From Subdoligranulum variabile (GTDB lineage: Bacteria > Bacillota > Clostridia > Oscillospirales > Ruminococcaceae), in contig SFOX01000002.1 of assembly GCA_004552305.1 (NCBI GenBank), positions 1 to 64,000 of the forward strand: DNA of 64,000 nucleotides. Reading direction: 5' to 3'. How positions within the stretch are numbered: the stretch's first letter is position 1; each line of letters opens with the position of its first letter. This document shows, piece by piece, positions 19,380-26,564 of this stretch. Under the pieces are notes generated by a model. It saw only the letters and a list, made by a program, of their open reading frames with translations, did no database searches and was not told where the DNA came from. A program made the position numbers and the translations under genes.

Positions 19380-20051
19380 ATGCTGCATCACATGAAAAAC
19401 GGGATGTTCGCTTTAAGCGTCGCCTTTATCATTTTGGGGCTGATGCTGCTCATTATGCCCGAAACCAGCCTTTTGTGGATCTGCTACGCCTTCGGCATTG
19501 TGGTGCTGATGACCGGCGCGGTCTGCCTGTTCCAGTATGCGCGGCTGCGCGGCACCGGCTTTACCGCCCCCTTTATGCTGGTGGGCGGCGTCATCACCGT
19601 GGGGCTGGGCATCTTTACACTGCTCAAGCCGGAGGTCGTGGCGAGCTTTCTGCCCATTGTGTTCGGTCTGTTCATCCTGGTGGACGGCTGCAGCCGCATC
19701 GGCTCTGCCATTGACCTTGCCAAGCGCAAGGGGCAAAAATGGTGGGTGCTGCTGCTGTTGAGCCTGCTGTCCATCGTGCTGGGCGTGCTGCTGCTGGTCA
19801 ACCCGTTTGACGCAATGGTCAGCGTGGTGATGCTGTGCGGCGTCCTGCTGATTCTGGAGGGCGCCATCAACTTAGGCTGCACCCTGTACGCCGCCATGGA
19901 GCTGCGCACGCTGGAGCGCATGGCGAACGCCGCCGCCAACGCGGCGCTTTCGGCTTTGGCAGACGCCGCCGATGAGGACGACACAACCCCTGACAATAAC
20001 GGTGTGGTATATGATGCCGAAAGCACCGATGTGACCGATACCGAACAATAA
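19380..20051 (+). CDS. HdeD-like (DUF308) membrane protein
   Basis: 223 aa with about six hydrophobic segments arranged as repeated pairs, such as FALSVAFIILGLMLLI, WICYAFGIVVLMTGAV, LLLLSLLSIVLGVLLLV and SVVMLCGVLLILEGAI. The pattern fits the HdeD/DUF308 family, named for an acid-resistance protein; the biochemical role is unknown. The last 45 residues are acidic and probably cytoplasmic. ATG 19380 is chosen for AAGGAG eight bases upstream, inside the end of the kinase gene. Confidence 0.8.
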   Translation: MLHHMKNGMFALSVAFIILGLMLLIMPETSLLWICYAFGIVVLMTGAVCLFQYARLRGTGFTAPFMLVGGVITVGLGIFTLLKPEVVASFLPIVFGLFILVDGCSRIGSAIDLAKRKGQKWWVLLLLSLLSIVLGVLLLVNPFDAMVSVVMLCGVLLILEGAINLGCTLYAAMELRTLERMANAAANAALSALADAADEDDTTPDNNGVVYDAESTDVTDTEQ

Positions 20052-20075
20052 TTTTTAAGGAGAGAACCCCCACCT

Positions 20076-21479
20076 ATGTACGACCTGATCATCGTAGGCG
20101 CCGGTCCCGCCGGTATTTTTACCGCGCTGGAATTGCTGCGCAAAAGCCAGAACCCCCACAAAATTTTGCTGGTGGAAAAGGGCAAGCCCGTGGAACGCCG
20201 CCACTGCCCCAAGGACAAGACCGGCGTTTGCGTAAACTGCAAGCCTACCTGCGCCATCACCACCGGATTTTCCGGCGCGGGCGCGTTTTCTGACGGCAAG
20301 CTGTCGCTTTCGTACCAAGTCGGCGGTGAGCTGCCGGATTTGATCGGCGAGGATTTTGCCCAGGAGCTGATCGACTACACCGACAAAATTTATCTGGAGT
20401 TCGGTGCCGACCCCCACGTCGAGGGCGTTTACGAGGGTCCCGACATTAAGGACATCCGCAAGCGCGCCATTCAGGCCGGCTTGCAGCTGGTCGATTGCCC
20501 CATCCGCCACCTTGGCACCGAAAAAGCCCAGCAGCTGTATTTGAACATCCAGAATTACCTTGCCGACGCCGGCGTGGAAATGCTGTTTGAAACCGAGTGC
20601 GAGAACATTATTCTGGACGGCTCGACCTGCAAGGGCGTGCTGCTGCGCGAAAAAACCGGCACCCGCGAGGTGCTGGGCAAGCAGGTGGTCATTGCCACCG
20701 GACGCCGCGGCGCCGACTGGCTGGAAAAACTCTGCGCCGAGCATAACATTGCCCACAAGCCCGGCACCGTGGATATCGGTGTGCGCGTGGAGTGCCGCAA
20801 TGAAATTATGGAAAAAATCAACCAGGTTCTGTATGAGGGCAAGCTGATCGGCTACCCTGCCCCGTGGCACAACAAGGTGCGCACCTTCTGCCAGAACCCC
20901 GGCGGCTTTGTGGCGCAGGAAAACTACGACAACGACTTGGCGGTGGTCAACGGACACAGCTTTAAAGAGAAAAAGAGCAACAACACCAACCTTGCCATTT
21001 TGGTCAGCCACAACTTTACCGAGCCGTTCAACCAGCCCATTGCCTACGCGCAAAAGGTGGGCGAGCTGACGAATATGCTGGGCGCCGGACACATTCTGGT
21101 GCAGCGCTACGGCGATATTCTGGACGGCAAGCGCACCTGGGCCAAGGAGCTGAGCCACACCAACCTGAAGCCGACGCTGAAGGACGCCGTTGCGGGGGAT
21201 ATCACCGCCGCGATGCCCTACCGCGCGATGGTCAACATCATTGAGTTTATCAAGATGATGGACGAGGTCGTGCCCGGCTTTGCCAGCCCCGAAACGCTGC
21301 TGTACAGCCCGGAGCTGAAGTTCTATTCCAACAAGGTCAAGATGGACACCGATCTGGAAACGAATATCGCCGGTCTGCACTGCCTGGGCGATTCCTCCGG
21401 CTGGACGCGCGGCTTGATGATGGCGTCCGTTATGGGCGTGCTGATGGGACGCAAGCTGCTGGAAAAGCACGGCTTTTGA
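20076..21479 (+). CDS. FAD-dependent oxidoreductase (COG2509 type)
   Basis: 467 aa. The Rossmann FAD-binding motif GAGPAG is at 8-13, and a second dinucleotide-type segment, LGKQVVIATGRRGADWL, lies in the middle. Near the N-terminus four cysteines are spaced as C44-x7-C52-x2-C55-x3-C59, just before TTGFSGAGAFSDGK, a layout that could bind a metal or iron-sulfur centre. Such proteins are annotated as uncharacterised FAD dehydrogenases. AAGGAG lies about 13 bases before the ATG. Last gene of the operon, followed by a strong terminator. Confidence 0.85.
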   Translation: MYDLIIVGAGPAGIFTALELLRKSQNPHKILLVEKGKPVERRHCPKDKTGVCVNCKPTCAITTGFSGAGAFSDGKLSLSYQVGGELPDLIGEDFAQELIDYTDKIYLEFGADPHVEGVYEGPDIKDIRKRAIQAGLQLVDCPIRHLGTEKAQQLYLNIQNYLADAGVEMLFETECENIILDGSTCKGVLLREKTGTREVLGKQVVIATGRRGADWLEKLCAEHNIAHKPGTVDIGVRVECRNEIMEKINQVLYEGKLIGYPAPWHNKVRTFCQNPGGFVAQENYDNDLAVVNGHSFKEKKSNNTNLAILVSHNFTEPFNQPIAYAQKVGELTNMLGAGHILVQRYGDILDGKRTWAKELSHTNLKPTLKDAVAGDITAAMPYRAMVNIIEFIKMMDEVVPGFASPETLLYSPELKFYSNKVKMDTDLETNIAGLHCLGDSSGWTRGLMMASVMGVLMGRKLLEKHGF

Positions 21480-21504
21480 TGAAATTTGATGGAATTTGAT
21501 GGAA

Positions 21505-21540
21505 AGAGGGAACCTCCCGGCGGGAGGCTCCCTCTTTTTT
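21505..21540 (+). terminator. Intrinsic terminator of the oxidoreductase operon
   Basis: The stem AGAGGGAACCTCCC pairs with GGGAGGCTCCCTCT around a GGC loop, with one internal mismatch, and ends in a run of Ts. A short direct repeat of TTTGATGGAA precedes it. Confidence 0.85.
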
Positions 21541-21593
21541 GTCAATGATGTAGAATATCCCCGCCGTGCCGCCTAACGGGTAACCCGCATGAT

Positions 21594-21988
21594 GGCTTCC
21601 CCCTTGGGGGGAAGCTGTCACCGCAGGTGACGGATGAGGGGGCAAATTTGCGGCAATCGCCCATTTCCCAGCTGGGCAATAAAATTATACCGCGCGGTAG
21701 GGGCGGGGCATTGCCCCGCCCGCGGTTTTGCGGTAACGCGAAACTTACGGGTCAGTCCGTAGGGGCGGTCATCCCGACAAATCAACCTGCCGGGCAAACT
21801 TCACAGGCGAGCGATGCTCGCCCCTACAACCTAACGGGCAAATTTGCGGCAATCGCACAATTCCCCGGCGGGGTGGGGTCACCCCGCCCTACATTGCAAT
21901 AAAACCATACCGTCCCGCCTTACAAAAACGTGTCCGCACAAGCGGACACACCAAATCCACACTCTAAACTCTGCACTCTCCACTCTGT
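21594..21988. repeat. Long intergenic repeat cluster
   Basis: Nearly 400 bases of stacked repeats. They include a CTTCCCCC...GGGGGAAG half element, a GGGGCGGGGCATTGCCCC unit (about 21700), partial units resembling GGCGAGCGATGCTCGCC (about 21807) and CGGCGGGGTGGGGTCACCCCGCC (about 21862). The cluster ends in a GTGTCCGC...GCGGACAC stem with CACTCT heptamers. No credible gene. Confidence 0.85.
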
Positions 21989-22015
21989 GATGACGGGCGG
22001 CAGTTATGCCGCCCG

Positions 22016-22056
22016 CCATCAAAAAACGCAACCCCGCCGAAGCGGGGTTGCGTTTT
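22016..22056 (-). terminator. Intrinsic terminator of htrA
   Basis: A 15-bp stem (22023-22037 with 22042-22056, loop CGAA) with A/T runs on both sides, so it can work in both directions. It sits 11 bases past the htrA stop. Confidence 0.9.
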
Positions 22057-22067
22057 GCTCTATCACG

Positions 22068-23516
22068 TTACTGCGTCATTTTGCCAAGGGTGACATCCAA
22101 GCTGATGACCTTGCCCTGACGCTCGACCTGCAAGGTCACGGTGTCGCCGACTTCCTTGTTCTGCAGGTAGCCCTTGACATCGTTGGAGCTGCTCACCGCC
22201 ACGTCGGCAATGGCAAGGATGCGGTCGCCCGGCTTGACACCGGCAGCTTCGGCACCGCTGCCTGCGGTCACCTTGACCACATACACGCCGTAGCTGCTTA
22301 CGCCCAGTTGCTGCGCGGTCTGCGCGTCGGTCACATCATAGATGCTGACACCCAGCGCCGGGCGGGCGACGTAACCGTTTTCAATCAGATCCTTGGCGAT
22401 CTGCATCGCGGTGTTAATGGGGATGGCAAAGCCGATGCCCTCGGCGTCCTCGGACGCGCTCTTGGCGTTGACAATGCCGATCAGCTCGCCGTTGCCGTTG
22501 AACAAGCCGCCGCCGGAGTTACCCGGGCTGATGGAGGCGTCGGTCTGAATCAACGTCATATTGTTGTTTTCTACCGTGACCTGACGGTTCAATGCGCTGA
22601 CAAAGCCGCCGGTGACCGTGTTCGACAGGGTACCCAAGGGGTTGCCCACCGCCACGGCGGTTTCGCCCACCGCCAGCTTGTCGCTGTCGCCCACCACGGC
22701 GGGGGTCAGATCGTCGGCATCCACCTTCAGCACCGCAATGTCGGAGGTAGTGTCGCTGCCAACGACGGTGGCATCGTAGCTTTTGCCGTTGCTCAGCTGC
22801 ACCTTGACGCTGGACGCACCGTTGACAACGTGTGCGCAGGTCAGAATGTAGCCGTCCTGACTGATGACCACGCCGGAGCCGGCACCGCTTTGCACATAGT
22901 AGCCGCCGAACCAAGTCTGGCTGCTGGTCATTGCCTCGGTGGTGATGGCGACCACGCTGGGCGATACCAGCCCGGCGATTTGCTGCACGCTCATCGTTGT
23001 GCCGTCGGTGCTGCCGGAGGTCGCGCCGTCGTCGGCGTTATCCCGCACGACCTGCTGGACAACCACCTGATTGCCCGTCAAGCCCGTGCGGCTGGCAACC
23101 ACGGCACCGGCAAAGCCGCCGCCGAAGCCCAGCACCACCGCGCCGACGCCTGCCAGCACGCGCAGGGCAATTTTTTTGCCGTTGCGCGGCTTTTTGGGGG
23201 GCTGCTGCGGGGCGCTGCTGTAGCTGTAGCCGTTGTAGCCGCCGTTACCGCCATTGCCGCCGTTGCCGCCAAAGCTGCTGGTGTAGCCGTTGTTCTGCTC
23301 GGGCGCGGGGTTCGGGGTGGAAAAATCCGTCTGCGCCGTATTGGCGGTGTTCATACCGCTGCTGCCCACATTGGGGTAGCTGTTCTGGGGCTGTTCCGGC
23401 TGCTGCGGCTGTTGGGGCTGCTGCGGCTGGGGCTGTTGCGGCTGCTGGGGATTTTGCGGGGGTGTATTTCCGTCTGTATGGTTATAAAGACCGGAGTAAT
23501 CATATTCGTTACTCAT
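22068..23516 (-). CDS. htrA: HtrA/DegP-type membrane serine protease
   Basis: 482 aa. A cytoplasmic N-terminus of about 110 residues is Gln/Pro-rich (21-44), then Gly/Asn-rich. One membrane segment follows (about 116-141), then a trypsin-like protease outside the cell with the triad H229 (CAHV), D259 (SDIAVL) and S334 (PGNSGGG). A single PDZ domain lies at about 385-480. It degrades or refolds misfolded exported proteins. The start at 23516 follows AAGGAAG. The promoter has a weak -35 and phased GTGAAA boxes, suggesting a two-component activator as known for htrA in other Firmicutes. Confidence 0.94.
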   Translation of the reverse strand: MSNEYDYSGLYNHTDGNTPPQNPQQPQQPQPQQPQQPQQPEQPQNSYPNVGSSGMNTANTAQTDFSTPNPAPEQNNGYTSSFGGNGGNGGNGGYNGYSYSSAPQQPPKKPRNGKKIALRVLAGVGAVVLGFGGGFAGAVVASRTGLTGNQVVVQQVVRDNADDGATSGSTDGTTMSVQQIAGLVSPSVVAITTEAMTSSQTWFGGYYVQSGAGSGVVISQDGYILTCAHVVNGASSVKVQLSNGKSYDATVVGSDTTSDIAVLKVDADDLTPAVVGDSDKLAVGETAVAVGNPLGTLSNTVTGGFVSALNRQVTVENNNMTLIQTDASISPGNSGGGLFNGNGELIGIVNAKSASEDAEGIGFAIPINTAMQIAKDLIENGYVARPALGVSIYDVTDAQTAQQLGVSSYGVYVVKVTAGSGAEAAGVKPGDRILAIADVAVSSSNDVKGYLQNKEVGDTVTLQVERQGKVISLDVTLGKMTQ

Positions 23517-23548
23517 ACGGACGCTTCCTTTCTTGTTTTTATGCTTAC

Positions 23549-23603
23549 AGTATACCGGCAAATTGTGAAATAGACTTCTCATTGCGGTGAAAGAATTGTG
23601 AAA
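23549..23603 (-). promoter_or_regulatory. htrA promoter with helically phased hexamers
   Basis: The minus-strand -10 TATACT is at 23549-23554; the region where -35 should be is poor. Three identical hexamers (GTGAAA on plus, TTTCAC on minus) start at 23565, 23587 and 23598, that is 22 and 11 bases apart, one or two helix turns. The latter two form the hexamer-N5-hexamer pattern typical of OmpR-family regulators. Activator binding is inferred. Confidence 0.6.
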
Positions 23604-23636
23604 GTGTGCCTTTATTTTAGCACTTTCTGCCGGGGG

Positions 23637-23665
23637 TTGACAAGTCCCCCGCCGCCCTGTATGCT
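23637..23665 (+). promoter_or_regulatory. Promoter of the GNAT-MnmM fusion gene
   Basis: Perfect TTGACA (23637-23642) and TATGCT (23660-23665) spaced by 17 bases, about 25 bases before the ATG. Confidence 0.75.
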
Positions 23666-23689
23666 GGGTAGGTAAAGGGGGCGTCGGCT

Positions 23690-24541
23690 ATGAAGCTGGT
23701 TTGCGAGGACGGAAGGTATACCTTATACAAAGAGCGCGAGGTCATCGGCACAGCCGCCGTGCAGGACGGCGTTTTTTCCGCACTGGAGATTGCCCCCGCG
23801 TGGCGCGGGCGGGGCTACGGCAGCTATCTGGTCAAGGAAATTCTGCGCAGCGGCGGCGGGTTGGATGCCAAGACCGCCAGCCTGTTCACCGCCCCGCTGC
23901 CCGACAGCGAGGCGGGCTTGGCGCTGGCGCGCAAGTTCGGCTTTGTACCCGCCGGGGACAAGCTGGTGCGGCGGCGCGTGCCGGATCTTTCGGCAGTGCA
24001 GCTCTGCCACGACTTTTTGCAGATGCGGCTGATGCCGGGCGGGCTGTATCTGGATGCCACCTGCGGCAACGGACACGACACGCTGTTTTTGTGCCGCTTG
24101 GCGGGCGATACCGGGCGGGTTTTGGGGCTGGACATTCAGCCGCAGGCGGTTGCCAACACCAACAAGCGGCTGCAGGATGCCGGATTCGGCGCGGTGGGAC
24201 GTGCGGTTTTGCATGACCACGCGGACTTGGGCGCGCTGGTGCAGCCCGGCACGGCGGACTGCGTGCTGTTCAATTTTGGGTGGCTGCCGGGCGCCGAACA
24301 CGCGGTGCATTCCACCGCCGAGGGCAGCCTGCCCGCACTGCGCAGTGCGCTGGCGGCGTTAAAGCCGGGCGGCGTGCTGGCCGCCGTGCTGTACAGCGGA
24401 AAAATCATCGGCGACGGCGAAAAGCAGGCGGCGCTGGCGTTTTTCCGCAGCCTGCCGCTGACGCAGTACACCGTGCTGGTGTGCGAGTTTGCCAATTGGG
24501 CAAGCACCGCGCCGCTGCCGTGTTTTGTGATCAAGAAGTAG
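23690..24541 (+). CDS. Fusion of GNAT acetyltransferase and MnmM/YtqB-type methyltransferase
   Basis: 283 aa. Residues 1 to about 97 form a small GNAT domain with acetyl-CoA motif WRGRGYGSYLV (38-48). Residues 105-283 form a class I SAM methyltransferase with motif I DATCGNGHD (122-130), an acidic residue in LGLDIQP, and FNFGWLPG (194-201). The last motif matches the YtqB/MnmM family, which methylates the nm5s2U wobble base of tRNA to mnm5s2U. YtqB alone is about 190 residues, so the GNAT part is extra. AAAGGGGG precedes the ATG. Divergent from htrA. The role of the GNAT half is unknown. Confidence 0.82.
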   Translation: MKLVCEDGRYTLYKEREVIGTAAVQDGVFSALEIAPAWRGRGYGSYLVKEILRSGGGLDAKTASLFTAPLPDSEAGLALARKFGFVPAGDKLVRRRVPDLSAVQLCHDFLQMRLMPGGLYLDATCGNGHDTLFLCRLAGDTGRVLGLDIQPQAVANTNKRLQDAGFGAVGRAVLHDHADLGALVQPGTADCVLFNFGWLPGAEHAVHSTAEGSLPALRSALAALKPGGVLAAVLYSGKIIGDGEKQAALAFFRSLPLTQYTVLVCEFANWASTAPLPCFVIKK

Positions 24542-24551
24542 GAAATGCAGT

Positions 24552-24772
24552 GTAGGGCGGGGTGACCCCACCCCGCCGGGAAATTATGCGGTTGTCGTTA
24601 ATTTGCCCGTTAGGTTGTAGGGGCGAGCATTGCTCGCCTATGCGGTTTGCCCGATAGGCTGCATTTTCGGAGTGGTTGCAACGGGCGGCATATATGCCGC
24701 CCCTACGAACCAAACCGCATTTTTGTTGCAGCCGCAAAACCGCGGGCGGGGCTTGCCCCGCCCCTACCGCGC
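24552..24772. repeat. Intergenic repeat cluster
   Basis: Contains GGCGGGGTGACCCCACCCCGCC (about 24556), a GGGGCGAGCATTGCTCGCC unit, a GGCGGCATATATGCCGCC unit (about 24684) and a GGGCGGGGCTTGCCCCGCCC unit (about 24744). It lies between convergent genes and may supply terminator function for both, as no classical terminator is seen. Confidence 0.85.
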
Positions 24773-24809
24773 AACAATTTTTTACTGCGTTGTTTTTTAC
24801 GATGTACCG

Positions 24810-25814
24810 TCAAATCAGCACATCTTTGATCAGCAAGCTCAGCCCGCCGGTGGCGGAATGGATAAATTCCACCGCCTCGTCGGAGCTGCACAGCTCGGCG
24901 GGGATCTTGATCTCAATGCCGGATTCCGTTTTGAAGCTGCGGCTTTCCAGCTTTTTGATGCGCGCGGGGCTGACGGTCAGGCGGTCGGTTTCCTCGACGC
25001 CGGTTTCCGCCAGCGCCGCCTCAAACTTGGGCGCTGCCAGCGGGTAGTTTTCCCGGATGCGGGTGCAAACATCCTCGACAGCGATTTGGTTGTCCACCGC
25101 CTGGTTGCGCACCATCAGCTCGACCGCCGTTTCGGTGCCGCCGTCAAAGGGCGGTACATCGTCCAAAGCCTCGGGTTCGGGGTACGCCTCCTTGACTGCC
25201 GCCACAGCGCTTTCGCATACTGCCTTCAGCTTTTCCTTTTCGGTCACCGCCTCGGTGCAGCCAAAAACCCGCGTAGACAGGTAAAAATCCTTCTTCTCGT
25301 CCAGCGTATACTTTTTCTCGATCAGGCGCACCGTGCCGTTGGCGCGGTCAAACAGCGCCGCCTCGTCCGCCTTGGGGGTGCCGGGCAGCAGCGTGCGCTG
25401 GGGTACCATACTGCTGAACTGCCCGTTGCCCAGCCGCTGGGTGGCGTGGGTGTAGCCGGGGCGGTAGTTGAGCTTCAGCACGCCGTAATAGGGTACGCCG
25501 TCGGCAGTAAAATCCACCACCGCCAAGTCGCCCGCCGGGATGGCAGGGTACTGCAAAAGCTGCTCAAAGATCACACCGCCGATGCGGCGGGATAAATCCA
25601 CGAAATCCCCGTTTTGCGCCATCTCCTGCGCAAAAGCGGAATCGGGCAGGAACCGGCAGTTTTTGCCGTCGTCGCTGGCAAAGGCGCGCTCGATCACTGC
25701 GGTAAAATATTCGTACAAATCGGCGTCCATATCCATAGCGCGGTCGGACAGAACCGGCTCGGACGCGCCGGAATCCAGCAGGTGCAGCACGATCTGGTTG
25801 AGTTTGATTTCCAT
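24810..25814 (-). CDS. Nucleoid-associated protein, NdpA family
   Basis: 334 aa with the layout of the NdpA/YejK family (PF04245): an N-terminal MEIKLNQIVLHLLD start, a central DFTADGVPYYGVLKLNY segment and a C-terminal nucleic-acid-binding-like part. Family members are abundant DNA-associated proteins of uncertain function, also found near phage-defence or mobile loci. ATG 25814 has AAGGAG upstream. Stands alone, with its own promoter. Confidence 0.82.
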   Translation of the reverse strand: MEIKLNQIVLHLLDSGASEPVLSDRAMDMDADLYEYFTAVIERAFASDDGKNCRFLPDSAFAQEMAQNGDFVDLSRRIGGVIFEQLLQYPAIPAGDLAVVDFTADGVPYYGVLKLNYRPGYTHATQRLGNGQFSSMVPQRTLLPGTPKADEAALFDRANGTVRLIEKKYTLDEKKDFYLSTRVFGCTEAVTEKEKLKAVCESAVAAVKEAYPEPEALDDVPPFDGGTETAVELMVRNQAVDNQIAVEDVCTRIRENYPLAAPKFEAALAETGVEETDRLTVSPARIKKLESRSFKTESGIEIKIPAELCSSDEAVEFIHSATGGLSLLIKDVLI

Positions 25815-25852
25815 AGTAAAGCTCCTTCAGAAGATTTATGAGGTATCGCCTT

Positions 25853-25861
25853 AGTATACCA
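25853..25861 (-). promoter_or_regulatory. Extended -10 promoter of the NdpA gene
   Basis: Minus-strand TGG then TATACT (25853-25858); a weak TTTCCT lies 17 bases further upstream. The same TGGTATACTAAG sequence recurs at about 26080 (see the structured region upstream). Confidence 0.55.
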
Positions 25862-25884
25862 CAGACTGTCGAAAAAGGAAATTT

Positions 25885-26091
25885 TCTATCCATTTTCATC
25901 GGCGGACATCTGCCGACGATGAAAATACCGCTAGAACATACAATCGCGTTCGAGTCGCCGTTAGGCATGAGAACGTGATTTTATGCGATAGGGTGAATCC
26001 AAAGGAGGGGTGCAGGAGCGTGGCGCAGCCACACTGCGACGAACCTCTTCTTTGCGCGTGTCGGGTTTCCCGATACGCTCTTAGTATACCA
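25885..26091 (-). other. Gene-free region with a second promoter and stem-loops
   Basis: A minus-strand extended -10 TGGTATACT (26083-26091) repeats the NdpA promoter. The sequence that would be transcribed holds three hairpins. They are a stem around CGGGAAACCCG (about 26058-26080), a 7-bp stem closed by TGC (about 26015-26035), and a 12-bp interrupted stem of the TTTTCATCG...CGATGAAAA type (25892-25924). No convincing reading frame is present. It may be a small RNA or a long leader of the NdpA gene. Confidence 0.35.
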
Positions 26092-26151
26092 TATTTTTCC
26101 GCGTTTTGACAGCCCCCTGTCTGCACAACCTTTCGGCAGGAGGTGTTTGCT

Positions 26152-26355
26152 ATGACCCGACAGGACAAAGAACGTCTGCTGCGGCGCACCGCCGCCGACC
26201 ACCAAAAGCAGGCAAGGGAATTTTTGCGCGGGCGCAGCCCCGGTGTGATGCAGCGCTATGCGCCCGACGCCCGCCCCGACCCCGATGAGGGCTGGGTGGA
26301 AAGCGACGATACCGTGGAGCGGCTGCGCCAATGGCGGGAGGAAGCCGCGTATTAG
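26152..26355 (+). CDS. Small charged hypothetical protein
   Basis: 67 aa, rich in Arg, Asp and Glu, with no membrane segment (MTRQDKERLLRR... to ...RLRQWREEAAY). A very good AGGAGG lies eight bases before ATG 26152, and a stem-loop with six Ts follows, so it is probably real. No family recognised. A TTGACA at 26106-26111 could be its -35 but no -10 is clear. Confidence 0.65.
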   Translation: MTRQDKERLLRRTAADHQKQAREFLRGRSPGVMQRYAPDARPDPDEGWVESDDTVERLRQWREEAAY

Positions 26356-26416
26356 AGTTGAGAGTTGAGAGTTGAGAGTTTAGATAAAGTGCGCCGCCCA
26401 CAGCGGCGCATTTTTT
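26354..26416 (+). terminator. GAGTTGA repeat plus terminator
   Basis: Three tandem GAGTTGA heptamers and TTTAGATAAAG lead into the stem TGCGCCGC (26390-26397) with GCGGCGCA (26403-26410) and six Ts. It terminates the small gene and is a member of the GAGTT repeat family also seen at 6493 and 61285. Confidence 0.8.
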
Positions 26417-26456
26417 ACGGGCTTTGCATTCTGACGTCAAACTGTGTTTTTCCCTC

Positions 26457-26485
26457 TTGCCTTTTTTGTCGAAACGCGGTATACT
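26457..26485 (+). promoter_or_regulatory. Promoter of uracil permease
   Basis: TTGCCT (26457-26462) and TATACT (26480-26485) spaced by 17 bases. Confidence 0.75.
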
Positions 26486-26498
26486 TAGCGGTGAAGGC

Positions 26499-26540
26499 AA
26501 AGGAGGCTGTTGTAACCAAAAAACGCAGTCCCCTCTTTTT
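26499..26540 (+). promoter_or_regulatory. Possible attenuator in the uraA leader
   Basis: The about 70-base leader contains GGAGGCTG and, 20 bases on, CAGTCCCCTC followed by seven Ts. These can pair imperfectly into a terminator-like hairpin, and a short GTG-started reading frame runs through it. A PyrR-type or other consensus was not recognised, so control by pyrimidines is only a guess. Confidence 0.3.
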
Positions 26541-26564
26541 TTGCGGTTTTCTAAGGAGGATATT

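Noticed and set aside
25938..25960. GTTCGAGTCGCC as a tRNA T-loop
   Set aside because: The flanking bases do not form the 5-bp T-stem, and no acceptor, anticodon or D-arm could be built around it.
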